NCBI RefSeq assembly: GCF_947387525.1
Contig: NZ_CANDNW010000006.1
Span: 1-64,000 of the forward strand
Direction: 5' to 3'
Source: Limosilactobacillus viscerum
Lineage (GTDB): Bacteria > Bacillota > Bacilli > Lactobacillales > Lactobacillaceae
DNA: 64,000 nucleotides
In this document: positions 27,745 to 37,228 of the stretch, piece after piece
Layout: the number at the start of each line of letters is the position of its first letter
Numbering within the stretch: the first letter of the stretch is position 1
Program-made: the position numbers and the translations under genes
The notes under the pieces: model-generated
What the model was told of the DNA's origin: nothing
Seen by the model: only the letters and a program-made list of their open reading frames with translations
Databases searched by the model: none

Positions 27745-27829
27745 ATTTGTGTATTGTGCCGTTTATTTTAATTTAACTAGCGGACCGGTGACACAGCTCC
27801 ATTATTGCTTTTAAAAAGAGATGACGATT

Positions 27830-28885
27830 ATGACAAAGTATAAGTGGTACTTGATCCTAATGGTAGGAGTAGCGTTAACAGCTGCCCTGAGTGGTGGCCT
27901 GACAGTTAGCGCTGCTAGTCGGGGAGTCGCTGATGACCGGGTTGAGCAGGTCCTTAAAGACAACAAGGTGAACGGAATCGTTTTGGTAGATGGTACCGCC
28001 AAGAATCCGCACGTGATCAGTAACCAGGTTGCTTCTAACCCGCACCAGGTCGTTAAGCCGACACGCTTGATCCCAATCGCCTCATTCCAAAAATTATTAA
28101 CGGGGATTGCAGTTGAACAACTGGTTCTAGCAGGGAAGCTCTCGCTAACAACGCCCCTCAGTAAGTACCTGCCCCAAATTGGCGGTGCCAGGCAGGTAAC
28201 GGTCGATAGATTGATGATGCATACAAGTGGCCTGGTCAATGAAACACGGCCCTTAAAACACCCGCTGACGAGCGAAAAAGCACAGCTTAAGTATGCACTT
28301 GAAGGCTGCCGGTCAACGGGTAACTTTAACTGGCACTACACCGACCTGGACTATATTATTCTGGCGGAAGTTATTCACCAGGCTAGTGGGCAGAGTTACC
28401 GTCACTACTTAGCAACCAAGGTTCTGCAACCAGCAGGGGTGCGCATGAAGTTCTTTAGCCAAGTAAAGAAAGGGCAGGTAACCCTTGCTGTTGGCAAGCA
28501 GCGGACGTGGCAGAAGCTCCAGCTGGCGATGTCCACCGAGTTAGGTGCTGGCGATATCCTTAGTACACCAGTAGGGTATTGGCGTTTCTATCACCGGGCA
28601 CTGCTTAATAATCCCCAGTTATTGAAACAATTCCTTGCCAAGAAAGATCCCACGGGTACGGAAACTTACTTTGGTGGAACCTATCTTGAGGCACCATACC
28701 TCCACGCAAATGGTTATCTTGCTGGGTATTCCTGCAGCCTTTATAGTAACTATGAAAATAAACGTACCATGATGTTCTTTGCTAATAATATCTCGTACAA
28801 GCAACTACGGTCACTTAATAGCCAGCTTTACCACGCCTACTTTGGTGATTACCGTGAGGAACAAGCAACAATTAATACTAACTGA
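27830..28885 (+). CDS. Exported beta-lactamase-family serine hydrolase
   Basis: Penicillin-binding-protein-like/class C beta-lactamase fold of about 351 residues. Signal peptide: KYKWY, then a hydrophobic core (LILMVGVALTAALSGGL) ending near AASRG, so exported or membrane-anchored. The active-site SxxK is in PIASFQKLLTG near residue 85; a YxD/N-type second motif is HYTDLDYIILAE. The third motif (normally KTG or HTG-like) is not obvious. Likely a cell-wall or peptide esterase/carboxypeptidase. ATG at 27830 is preferred to 27821, which is too close to AAAAAGAG. No operon partner. Confidence 0.8.
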   Translation: MTKYKWYLILMVGVALTAALSGGLTVSAASRGVADDRVEQVLKDNKVNGIVLVDGTAKNPHVISNQVASNPHQVVKPTRLIPIASFQKLLTGIAVEQLVLAGKLSLTTPLSKYLPQIGGARQVTVDRLMMHTSGLVNETRPLKHPLTSEKAQLKYALEGCRSTGNFNWHYTDLDYIILAEVIHQASGQSYRHYLATKVLQPAGVRMKFFSQVKKGQVTLAVGKQRTWQKLQLAMSTELGAGDILSTPVGYWRFYHRALLNNPQLLKQFLAKKDPTGTETYFGGTYLEAPYLHANGYLAGYSCSLYSNYENKRTMMFFANNISYKQLRSLNSQLYHAYFGDYREEQATINTN

Positions 28886-28889
28886 TTTT

Positions 28890-28937
28890 AACTAAAAAAG
28901 GAGCCGCGACAATTAAGCCGCGACTCCCTTTTTAGTT
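28890..28937. terminator. Bidirectional terminator
   Basis: AACTAAAAAAGGAG and CTCCCTTTTTAGTT with inner CCGCGA / CGCGA pairing, between the converging hydrolase and lacS. Confidence 0.85.
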
Positions 28938-28946
28938 GTTAAAGAA

Positions 28947-30893
28947 TTAATCTTTCTTTGAAACCTTCAATACGTCATCCTTGACAGTGACCTTGTCACC
29001 AGCCTTGGCAATCATATCGACATTGAAGCTTTCACTGTTCGTGACGGTTACGATTACCGTATCATCAAGACCAGCTTTCTTAATTGTTGGGTCCCAGAAT
29101 TCCATCAACTGTTGACCCTTTTCAATGTGTTGACCCTTGGTGAAGTAGGTAACGAAACCAGTACCATGAAGTTTAACGGTATCGACACCAATGTGGATCA
29201 GGAGGGCGATTCCGTTATCAGAAACCAGTCCGACCGCGTGACGGGTGGAGAAGGTTGCCCGAACGGTACCAGAGAATGGTGCGTAAACCTTACCATCGGA
29301 AGGCTTAATACCAAATCCTTGACCCATCTTACCTTCAGCAAATGCAGGATCACTAACGTCCTTCAGGTTGACGATTTCACCAGCTACTGGAGCAGGAATG
29401 TCGGTAACACCTGGTTGTGGTGCAGGAACTTCTGCAGCAGGAGCATCGGCGTCGTCATCCTTGTCAAGGTGCTTACCCCAAGTTTGTTCCAGTTCAGCAA
29501 CAATCTTGGCGTGGGACTTTTCATCCAACTTAACCTTGAGGGCGAAGATAATAATACCAACAACGATTAAAGCAATTGGGATTAAGAACATGTAGATCTT
29601 GAAGATACTTACACCGTGGGCAGTAACAGTGGCAGCAGTAGCACCACCAGTCATACCAGCGGCAACAGTAGCCATCCCGACAACACCGTTAGCAACGGCA
29701 CCACCGAACTTATCAAGCAGTGGACGAACTGACAGGGTCAGTGATTCATCACGGTGTCCTAACTTCAATTGACCGTATTCAACAGAGTCGGTAATGGTCA
29801 TCAAAACAACCAGGAAGATAATTGGTTGTGGAATGAAGAATAATTCGGCACCGAGTAAAACAAGTGCTAATGATTTGCCAGCAAAGGCGAAGATCAAGGC
29901 ACCGATAACTTCAATCGTTGCAGCGCCATAGAAGAGCTTGTGACGACCAATCTTACCTGAGAAGAGTGGGAAGGCGAAGACGGAGATAACACCGACAGCC
30001 GTGTTCAAACCACCCAGGATAGAGAAGGCCTTTGAGTTACCTAAAATGTAAGTGAAGTAGTAAAGTTCGAAACTGTTCAGCAAAGTCTGACCAGTAGTGA
30101 AGAACAGGTAGGACATCGCAATGGCAAGAAGTTGGTCGTTCTTAACCAGGATCTTCAGGATATCCTTGAACTTAGTTTGTTCCTTGTTTTCACGAAGCAA
30201 TGATTGTTGTTCGTGGGTAAACATACCAACACCGATCGCAGTGATGGCAGAAATAGCAGCAACGATAGCGGCAAAGATGAACCAACCACGGTCATCACCG
30301 GTACCGCCGTTTTGCTTGACAGAGAAGAACAGAACCATTGGCATGATTACGAAACCAATGATCTGACCACCGATAGTAGAACCAACCCGGGCGAAGGTAG
30401 CTATCTTATCACGTTCGTGTGAGTCAAAGGACATAGCAGGAACCATTGACCAGAAACCAACATCATTGAATGAGTAGAAGACATCCATGACGATGTAAAT
30501 AATAGCAAAGATAACCAAGTAAAGAATTGGGTTGCTTAAGTTCAATCCACCAAGTGGGGTGAAGAGGGCAGTCAGCAGGATGGCTGAAATAACACCACCG
30601 CCGACAACCCATGGCTTGAACTTACCCCAACGAGTGTGGGTCCGGTCAATTGCGTTACCGATCATTGGGTCGATGATCAATTCACCAATCCGCAGAATTA
30701 AGATAATCGCGGTAACGTAACCGACCATCTTGTTATCAAAAGCTTTGTTACCGGAATCAAACAAGTGACCGGTAACGTACATCATAAAGTATGTTGAAAG
30801 TAATGCAAAGAAGGCATCGTGACCGAACGCACCGAGTGAATATGCAAGGCGTGAACGAACAACGTGTTGTTCCTGCTTCGAACTATCCATCAT
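28947..30893 (-). CDS. lacS: Galactoside permease with EIIA domain (LacS)
   Basis: Imports lactose, galactose or related galactosides with H+ or in exchange for galactose. 648 residues: a 12-helix GPH carrier (about 1-470; signatures IDPMIGNAIDRTHTRWGKFKP and TDSVEYGQLKLGHRDES) and a C-terminal PTS EIIA-like domain whose phosphorylatable His is in LLIHIGVDTVKLHG near residue 567. HPr-mediated phosphorylation there normally tunes transport. Two adjacent ATG codons exist (30893 and 30890); GGGGAG is 3 and 6 bases away, so the second may be used. Its promoter has the same operator type as galK, linking it to galR. Confidence 0.95.
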   Translation of the reverse strand: MMDSSKQEQHVVRSRLAYSLGAFGHDAFFALLSTYFMMYVTGHLFDSGNKAFDNKMVGYVTAIILILRIGELIIDPMIGNAIDRTHTRWGKFKPWVVGGGVISAILLTALFTPLGGLNLSNPILYLVIFAIIYIVMDVFYSFNDVGFWSMVPAMSFDSHERDKIATFARVGSTIGGQIIGFVIMPMVLFFSVKQNGGTGDDRGWFIFAAIVAAISAITAIGVGMFTHEQQSLLRENKEQTKFKDILKILVKNDQLLAIAMSYLFFTTGQTLLNSFELYYFTYILGNSKAFSILGGLNTAVGVISVFAFPLFSGKIGRHKLFYGAATIEVIGALIFAFAGKSLALVLLGAELFFIPQPIIFLVVLMTITDSVEYGQLKLGHRDESLTLSVRPLLDKFGGAVANGVVGMATVAAGMTGGATAATVTAHGVSIFKIYMFLIPIALIVVGIIIFALKVKLDEKSHAKIVAELEQTWGKHLDKDDDADAPAAEVPAPQPGVTDIPAPVAGEIVNLKDVSDPAFAEGKMGQGFGIKPSDGKVYAPFSGTVRATFSTRHAVGLVSDNGIALLIHIGVDTVKLHGTGFVTYFTKGQHIEKGQQLMEFWDPTIKKAGLDDTVIVTVTNSESFNVDMIAKAGDKVTVKDDVLKVSKKD

Positions 30894-30940
30894 TGACTCC
30901 CCTTTTCTACGAAATATATAAATAATTGCTTACAGCCATT

Positions 30941-30969
30941 ATGTTAAGCGCTTTCACTAAACTTGTCAA
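30941..30969 (-). promoter_or_regulatory. lacS promoter overlapped by a cre
   Basis: On the minus strand, -35 TTGACA (complement of 30964-30969), 17-base spacer, -10 TAACAT (complement of 30941-30946). The cre-like GTTAAGCGCTTTCA at 30943-30956 overlaps the -10 and spacer, so CcpA should repress. Confidence 0.72.
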
Positions 30970-30976
30970 TAACTTT

Positions 30977-30994
30977 TTAGTAAACTTTTAGTAC
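30977..30994 (-). promoter_or_regulatory. GalR-type operator upstream of lacS
   Basis: TTAGTAAACTTTTAGTAC on the plus strand; left arm identical to the galK operator, right arm with two changes. It lies just upstream of the -35 box. Confidence 0.6.
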
Positions 30995-31346
30995 AAATAA
31001 GTGCTTTTATTAGCATTTTTAGTGGTAATGAAAGGAAAAACTGGCTGTTTTAATGGGCTGCGCGTGCCTAGCTTATCGGAAAGACCAAAAGATAGTAAAA
31101 AATTTTATTAAAACCGGGTAAGCAAATAAAAATAGACCAGTAAATTATTTAAAATCCCCAATACCAATCAGCATAACTTTTAAATGAACTAGACCATTTT
31201 TTGTTAAAATGAAGCCGCTTTACTAGTTCATTAATTAAAGTGTAGCCAGGTGGTGAGCTTATAATCAACGCCATTTCCCACTGACCATTGTAATAACTGG
31301 CAGGGCGCCGTATATTGGTTAGCAAATATTAAAGGAGTGAGTGTTA
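30995..31346. other. Divergent intergenic region between lacS and amt
   Basis: No gene seen in about 350 bases. AT-rich to 31220, then mixed; the amt promoter is expected here but no clear box was found. Confidence 0.4.
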
Positions 31347-32569
31347 ATGAGTACGGCAAACACCTTATTTGTAATGATCGCCAGTATCCTCGTCTTTTTT
31401 ATGACTCCCGGGTTGGCCTTTTTCTATGGTGGGATGGTAGCGCGCCGAAATACGGTTAACACTTTACTATCAGTTTTTTACATCTGTGGTTTAGCGGTGA
31501 TCCTGTGGGTTGCGGTTGGCTATTCTCATTGAGCGGCAACGTTTTGGGCATAATCGGCAACCTGCATGCGGTGATGTTTAACCATGTCGGCCTTGACCGG
31601 TTAACCAAGACGGGTATTCCGGAGGGGATCTATTCGCTATTTCAAATGATGTTCGCAATTATTACGCCTGCCTTATTTGTGGGCGCAGTGGTAGGCCGTG
31701 TGCGTTTCAAGTTTTTAACCGCTTTTATCATCTGTTGGTCAATCGTTGTTTACTACCCGCTAGTCCACATGGTGTGGGGTGGTGGCCTACTAGCAAAATT
31801 GGGTGCACTTGATTTTGCCGGCGGGACGGTGGTCCACATTAATGCCGGTGTGACTGCACTGGCCTTATCAATTGGTGTTGGGCCGCGACACTTCCGGAAT
31901 GATAAGCCTGCTAACCGGTCATGGGTATTGTTAGGTACCGCTATTTTATGGATTGGCTGGTACGGTTTTAACGCGGGTTCAGCGCTGGCGATTAACGATG
32001 TGGCGGCCCAAGCAATGATTACCACCACTGTTTCCTCGGCTGCTGCCATGGTTGCCTGGCAATTGTTAGAGGTTTGGCAAACCGGTCACGTAACCCTTGT
32101 CGGAACCTGTACTGGAGCATTGTGTGGGTTAGTTTCAATCACGCCGGCAACGGGTTATGTCTCAATTGATGCGGCACTATGGATTGGCTTGATCGCTGCT
32201 GCCTGCAGCTTTTACTTTATTACCGAAATTAAGCCGCTGTTCCCGTCAATTGATGATACTTTAGATGCATTTGGCTGTCACGGGGTGAGTGGGATCTGGG
32301 GAAGCATTGCAACCGGCCTCTTTGCCCAGCATAGTATCAACAGTCAGGTTAAATATGATGGCCTCTTTGTTGGCGGTGGCTGGCACCTCTTTGGTGTTCA
32401 ATTGTTGGCAACATTAATAACGGTGGTTATGGCCTTTGTCTTCTCACTGGTAATTATTAAAATACTTCAACACTTGATGACAATTCGGGTTTCGGAAGCG
32501 GATGAGGCCCGGGGGCTTGACCTGAGTCAACATGCTGAAACACTAGGAACTATCGAATCAGTTAAATAG
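31347..32569 (+). pseudogene. amt: Ammonium transporter, frameshifted after helix 2
   Basis: Would carry ammonium/ammonia through the membrane. The first frame from ATG 31347 (AAAGGAG at 9 bases) gives the family N-terminus FFMTPGLAFFYGGMVARRN and stops at TGA 31530-31532 after WVAVGYSH. The rest (LSGNVLGIIGNLHAVMFNHV onward) continues in another frame to 32569 with the pore histidines in HINAGVTALAL and CHGVSGIWGSIATG. The span is 2 modulo 3, and the family sequence GYSLSFSG suggests a 4-base deletion near 31525-31530. No glnK follows. Inactive unless the sequence is wrong here. Confidence 0.82.
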
Positions 32570-32581
32570 ATTTAAACCAAA

Positions 32582-32612
32582 AAAAGACGTTGGCAAATGC
32601 CAACGTCTTTTG
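32582..32612. terminator. Bidirectional terminator between amt and gnd
   Basis: AAAAGACGTTGGC / GCCAACGTCTTTT, a perfect 13-bp stem with a 4-base loop. Confidence 0.88.
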
Positions 32613-32628
32613 CGCTTTAATGCTTTGA

Positions 32629-34065
32629 TTATTGTTCTTCGTACCAGCTGTAGTGGTAGTTACCTGGGCGGTCAACACGTTCATAAGTGTGAGCACCGAA
32701 GTAGTCACGTTGTGCTTGAAGCAGGTTAGCTGGAACAACTTCTGCACGGTAGGAGTCGTAGTAGCTAATAGCAGCACTAAGAGCTGGAACAGGGATACCT
32801 GCCTTAACAGCAAGAGCAACGATGTCCCGGATAGCCTTTTGGTACTTCTTAGCGATGTCCTTGAAGTAGTCGTCAAGAAGAAGGTTCTTCAGGTCAGGGT
32901 TCTTGTCGAAGGCATCAGTGATGTTTTGAAGGAATTGTGCACGAATGATGCAACCTGCACGCCAGATTTGTGCCAATTCACCCATCTTAAGGTTCCAGTT
33001 GTAACGTTCGGAGTCGATCCGCATTTGTTCGAACCCTTGAGCGTAAGACATAACCTTACCGAAGTAGAGGGCTTCACGAACCTTTTCGATCAATTCCTTC
33101 TTGTCGTCAACTGAGATGGATTCAGTTACTTCAGGCAATACCTTGCTTGCAGCAACACGTTCGTCCTTCATCATTGAGATGTAACGAGCGTAAACCGCTT
33201 CAGTGATAACTGATTGAGGAGCGCCACCTTCAAGAGCAGTTTCTGAACTCCACTTACCAGTACCCTTGTTAGCACCACGGTCAAGGATCATGTCAACGAT
33301 TGGCTTACTCTTGTCATCGCCAAGGTCATCCTTACGAGTAAGAATGTCGGCAGTGATGTCAACCAAGTAGCTTGAAAGTTCACCCTTGTTCCATTCAGCG
33401 AAGGTCTTAGCAATGTCATCAACCGGCATCTTCAGAACGTTACGCATGATGTTGTAACTTTCGTCGATTAATTCTTCGTCACCGTATTCGATACCGTTGT
33501 GGACCATCTTTACGTAGTGACCTGCACCGTTAGGGCCGATGTAAGCAACACATGGCTTGCCATCTTCTTCAGCCTTAGCAGCAATCTTAGTCAGGATAGG
33601 AGCAACTAAGTCGTAAGCTTCCTTTTGACCACCTGGCATCAGAGCAGGACCGTGGAGGGCACCAAGTTCACCACCGGAAACACCCATACCGATGAAGTTG
33701 ATACCGGACTTGTCCAACTTAGCATTCCGTGCCATGGTGTCGTGGAAGTTAGTGTTACCACCATCGATCAGAACGTCACCCTTGTCAAGCAGAGGAAGCA
33801 GTTCGTCGATAACGGCATCAGTTGGCTTACCAGCCTTAACCATTAACAGAATACGACGAGGCTTTTCCAGTGAGTCAACGAAGTCTTCGATCGTGTAACT
33901 AGGAACTAACTTCTTGTCACTGTGGTCCTTCATCATTTCATCAGTCCGGTTACGGTGACGGTTGTATACACCAACCGTGAACCCACGACTTTCGATGTTT
34001 AATGCAAGGTTTTTACCCATAACAGCTAAACCGACAACACCGATTTGTGCTTTATTCTCTGACAT
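32629..34065 (-). CDS. gnd: 6-phosphogluconate dehydrogenase (decarboxylating)
   Basis: Oxidises 6-phosphogluconate to ribulose 5-phosphate, CO2 and NADPH, the CO2-releasing step of heterofermentation. 478 residues starting [20 protein letters not shown] (Rossmann loop), with the NADP-specific [10 protein letters not shown] after strand 2, the signature [19 protein letters not shown] and the catalytic region [19 protein letters not shown]. The start at 34065 follows AGGAGAG; the frame extends to 34161 but without an RBS. It lies downstream of zwf on the same strand, separated by a terminator. Confidence 0.96.
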   Translation of the reverse strand: MSENKAQIGVVGLAVMGKNLALNIESRGFTVGVYNRHRNRTDEMMKDHSDKKLVPSYTIEDFVDSLEKPRRILLMVKAGKPTDAVIDELLPLLDKGDVLIDGGNTNFHDTMARNAKLDKSGINFIGMGVSGGELGALHGPALMPGGQKEAYDLVAPILTKIAAKAEEDGKPCVAYIGPNGAGHYVKMVHNGIEYGDEELIDESYNIMRNVLKMPVDDIAKTFAEWNKGELSSYLVDITADILTRKDDLGDDKSKPIVDMILDRGANKGTGKWSSETALEGGAPQSVITEAVYARYISMMKDERVAASKVLPEVTESISVDDKKELIEKVREALYFGKVMSYAQGFEQMRIDSERYNWNLKMGELAQIWRAGCIIRAQFLQNITDAFDKNPDLKNLLLDDYFKDIAKKYQKAIRDIVALAVKAGIPVPALSAAISYYDSYRAEVVPANLLQAQRDYFGAHTYERVDRPGNYHYSWYEEQ

Positions 34066-34159
34066 TAAAGTCACTCTCCTCATAAGAAAATACATGTAAC
34101 AATTTTCACAATGTTCATTATAGCAAAAATTTTTCTGTGTGCAACCGTTATCTATAAAC

Positions 34160-34194
34160 AAAAAACGTTTTAAGAAATCCTAAAACGTTTTTGT
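34160..34194 (-). terminator. Terminator between zwf and gnd
   Basis: AAAAACGTTTTA / TAAAACGTTTTT around AAGAAATCC, T tracts on both sides. Confidence 0.8.
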
Positions 34195-34204
34195 CAAAAT
34201 TTAA

Positions 34205-35686
34205 TTAGTGGTTCAGACGGTAAACCCACTTGCGACCGTCACGAGCTAAGAGTTCGTCGGATGCGGCAGGGCCCATTGAACCAGGGGTGTAGTTAGGGAA
34301 TTGAGGCTTTTCAATGTCCCACAGCTTACGGATAACGTCAACAAACTTCCAAGCGTAGGCAATTTCAGCCCATGATGCAAAGTTGGTGTGGTTGCCTTCC
34401 AGTGCATCGTGGAAGAGACGTTCGTATGGTTCTGGTGATTCCTTCTTATCGGTATCACTTTGTAAGTACTTCAGGTCAACTGGTTGCGTAGTGAACCCTT
34501 GACCAGCGCGCTTTGCATTTAATTGCATAGCAAAACCAGACTTTGGTTCAACAAAGATGGTTAAGACGTTGGAGTTAAGAGATTGGTCACTTTCGTTCCG
34601 TGGGTCGGCAAAGATATCGATCAATGGCTTCTTGAAGACAACATCGATCCGAGTGAACTTGTCGGCTAACTTCTTACCAGTCCGAACGTAGAATGGCACA
34701 CCTGACCAGCGGTAGTTGTCAAACATCAGCTTGGCAGCAACGAAGGTTTCAGTACCAGAGTCAGGGTCAACACCATCAGCAGAACGGTAAGCTTCAGTAC
34801 CGTCACCAGCATCGTATTGGCCACGAACAAAGTTAGCAGCGGCTTCAGATGGGGTGTAGACACGGAGACTCCGCAATGCCTTGATCTTTTCAACCCGGAC
34901 ATCAGTATCAGTAAATGAAACTGGTTGTTCCATGGCTAATTGGGCAACAATTTGCATGATGTGGTTTTGAACCATGTCACGAAGGGCACCAGAATTGTCG
35001 TAGTAACCGGCACGTTCTTCGACACCAAGCTTTTCACTAAGGGTAACTTGGATGTTGTCGATGTAACGGTTGTTCCACAGAGATTCAATGATGGTGTTAC
35101 CGAAACGAAGTGCTTGGATGTTTTGAACCATTTCCTTACCCAGGTAGTGGTCAATCCGGAAGATTTGGTTTTCGTCAAAGGTCTTGGACAATTCGTTGTT
35201 CAGCTTTTGAGCTGAGTCGAAGTCACGACCGAATGGCTTTTCGATAACCAGGCGGTTGAAGCCGTCGTCAGAAAGCAGGTTTTGCTTCTTCAGGTTCATG
35301 GCGATGGTACCAAAGAATTGTGGGGCCATTGACATGTAGAAGAGACGGTTGCCTTCAGTACCGAATTGCTTATCCAGTTCTTCGATCCGTTGCTTCAAAA
35401 TGGTGTAGTGTTCAGGTTTAGTAACATCGTGTGACTTGTAGAAGAAGTGCTTGGAGAAGTCTTCTGCTTCGCCCTTGCGAGTTTCTTCAACATCCTTGAT
35501 AGATTCACGAACAACTTCTTGGAATTCTTCATCACTGTATGGGTGACGAGAAGTACCGAGAAGTGCAAAGTGGTCTTGTAAGTATCCCTTTTGGTAGAGC
35601 TTGAAAAGGGCGGTGTACAGCTTCCGCTTTGCGAGGTCACCAGTAGCACCGAACAATGTAATAACAGCTTTATTTTCTGTAGCCAA
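34205..35686 (-). CDS. zwf: Glucose-6-phosphate 1-dehydrogenase
   Basis: Oxidises glucose 6-phosphate to the lactone with NAD(P)+, entry to the phosphoketolase pathway. 493 residues from a TTG at 35686 (ATENKAVITLFGATGDLAKR), chosen because AAGGAG is 8 bases away; this places the GATGDLAKRKL coenzyme loop at the usual position. The active-site signature FRIDHYLGKEMVQNIQALRF is present. The in-frame extension to 35878 has no family sequence. gnd follows on the same strand. Confidence 0.95.
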   Translation of the reverse strand: MATENKAVITLFGATGDLAKRKLYTALFKLYQKGYLQDHFALLGTSRHPYSDEEFQEVVRESIKDVEETRKGEAEDFSKHFFYKSHDVTKPEHYTILKQRIEELDKQFGTEGNRLFYMSMAPQFFGTIAMNLKKQNLLSDDGFNRLVIEKPFGRDFDSAQKLNNELSKTFDENQIFRIDHYLGKEMVQNIQALRFGNTIIESLWNNRYIDNIQVTLSEKLGVEERAGYYDNSGALRDMVQNHIMQIVAQLAMEQPVSFTDTDVRVEKIKALRSLRVYTPSEAAANFVRGQYDAGDGTEAYRSADGVDPDSGTETFVAAKLMFDNYRWSGVPFYVRTGKKLADKFTRIDVVFKKPLIDIFADPRNESDQSLNSNVLTIFVEPKSGFAMQLNAKRAGQGFTTQPVDLKYLQSDTDKKESPEPYERLFHDALEGNHTNFASWAEIAYAWKFVDVIRKLWDIEKPQFPNYTPGSMGPAASDELLARDGRKWVYRLNH

Positions 35687-35924
35687 AACGTTCACTCCTT
35701 CTGAAATTACAGAAATTATTTCACCGTTCCAATTATATACTCTCAACCGCCAGTCTGCACTATAAAAGGAACCGTTTTCTTTGGTTGTGAGAAATGGCAC
35801 ACAGACAGTAAATCGCTTAATGAATAGACTTCGTTGCGGTACTTTTAAAAATGGTCTAGAGCAAAACTTTTTTTGCAACGGTTTGCACGAACGGGAGATC
35901 TTAGACAGAAAAGTTTTTCTTGAT

Positions 35925-35971
35925 TATATATCGAAAACGGTATATAAATAATATATCAAATTCGATATATT
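35925..35971 (+). promoter_or_regulatory. Two ArsR-type operators upstream of cadD
   Basis: TATATATCG..CGGTATATA at 35925-35946 and AATATATC / GATATATT (8-bp arms, 6-base centre) at 35950-35971, immediately before the RBS. They resemble the AT-rich palindromes bound by CadC/CzrA regulators. Confidence 0.65.
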
Positions 35972-35981
35972 GAGGAGAACA

Positions 35982-36545
35982 ATGAATTATTGGTTACTAT
36001 TTCTGACCTTTATTGCGGTCAACCTCGATTTCTTTATTATCATGCTGTTCCTTTTACGGCGCTACCGGGTAACGGACGTGGTGATTGGCTACTTAATCGG
36101 AGTTGTCTTCTTAATGATGGTAAGCTTTTTGGTGGGGAAGGCGCTATCGCTTTTCCTGCCGGAATGGGTACTAGGAATATTGGGGATTTTGCCAATTTAT
36201 ATGGCGCTTCACGATAATGATGAGGACCCAGCTGAAAATTCACACCGGTCACCGATTTTAGCAACGTTAGTCACCTATCTGGCAGTTTGCTCGGGGTGTA
36301 ATTTATCAATTTTCTTACCTGTATTGACTGGGTTGTCATACCACCGCTTTGTTTCAGCAGTATTGTTTGTAGGTGGATTGTCAGTGATCGTGGCCTTTTT
36401 GATTAAGGCACTTGGGGAATTGCCAGTTGTTAAGCGAGTGTTAACCAACTATGGTGAAATTTTGATGAAGGTTATTTACATTGGTGTGGGGCTGTACGTT
36501 TTCTATGATAGCGGGTTAATTAGCCACTTACTGAATCTGATATAA
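35982..36545 (+). CDS. cadD: CadD-family cadmium resistance transporter
   Basis: Small membrane protein of 187 residues with about five helices, matching the cadmium-resistance (CadD) family: N-terminal VNLDFFIIMLFLLRRYRV, central LGILGILPIYMAL, and TYLAVCSGCNLSIFLPVLTG. It should export Cd2+ or another divalent metal. GAGGAG is 6 bases before ATG. Two AT-rich palindromes overlap its leader, and an ArsR-family gene follows 32 bases downstream, so this is a metal-responsive cassette. Confidence 0.83.
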   Translation: MNYWLLFLTFIAVNLDFFIIMLFLLRRYRVTDVVIGYLIGVVFLMMVSFLVGKALSLFLPEWVLGILGILPIYMALHDNDEDPAENSHRSPILATLVTYLAVCSGCNLSIFLPVLTGLSYHRFVSAVLFVGGLSVIVAFLIKALGELPVVKRVLTNYGEILMKVIYIGVGLYVFYDSGLISHLLNLI

Positions 36546-36577
36546 TAGGGAGAAAAAGAAGAAAGAAGTGGCCGTGG

Positions 36578-36910
36578 TTGACAGTTGCCCATGAATTGAT
36601 TGAGGAAGCAGCAAAAATATATAAGGTGCTAAGTAACAGCAGTCGGATTGAAATTCTGTACTTTCTGCGTCACTGTGATGGCGAAGTATCGGTCTCAACC
36701 ATTGTTGAAAATCTTCAAATGTCACAACCCGTGGTGTCAAAACAGTTAGGGATCCTTTACCGCTACCAGCTGGTATGTCGGCGGCGAGAAGGGACAAAAG
36801 TTTACTACGTCCTTGACGACCCCCACGTGGTGGAAATGATTGATGATATGCTTAACCACGTTAAACACGAAATCAAGGGTGAACCGCACCCACGGAATTT
36901 GTATAAGTAG
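36578..36910 (+). CDS. ArsR/SmtB-family metal-responsive repressor
   Basis: 110-residue winged-helix repressor: VLSNSSRIEILYFLRH, the recognition helix TIVENLQMSQPVVSKQL and the wing RREGTKVYYVLDD. The C-terminal helix carries the alpha-5 metal site, D-x-H then H-x2-H with the spacing of CzrA (DPHVVEMIDDMLNHVKHE), so it is a Zn/Co/Cd-type sensor rather than an arsenic sensor. The start is a TTG at 36578; no in-frame ATG exists. It likely represses cadD through the operators at 35925-35971. Confidence 0.88.
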   Translation: MTVAHELIEEAAKIYKVLSNSSRIEILYFLRHCDGEVSVSTIVENLQMSQPVVSKQLGILYRYQLVCRRREGTKVYYVLDDPHVVEMIDDMLNHVKHEIKGEPHPRNLYK

Positions 36911-37228
36911 AAAAATTGTGTTATAGCTTCTGAACTAAGCCTTAGTTTGGAGCCGTCGCCAACTATCTATCTGTAAAATATGAAATTGCTACCGGCTATT
37001 ACCAAATAAAGGAAAGGCCCGTGGTTCGGTTAGATACCGGATTACGGGCCTTGTTTTTGTATTTATGGGGTTCGGCAATTAATTAATTTCTTTTCCCAAT
37101 ATAGTAAAACAATTGATAGTACTCAAATGGGCTATTTTTGTCCGTAACGGTCAATAAAGTGCTTACTTTTTATAAGAGAAGCTTGCCAGTATACTGTGGT
37201 TATTAAATAAAAAGGAGTAAATCACAGT
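36911..37228. other. Intergenic region
   Basis: No gene seen in 318 bases apart from the terminator at 37013-37058 and the AAAAAGGAG site of the next gene. Confidence 0.5.
37013..37058 (+). terminator. Terminator after the ArsR gene
   Basis: AAGGCCCGTGGTTCGGT / ACCGGATTACGGGCCTT with a T run. Confidence 0.82.
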
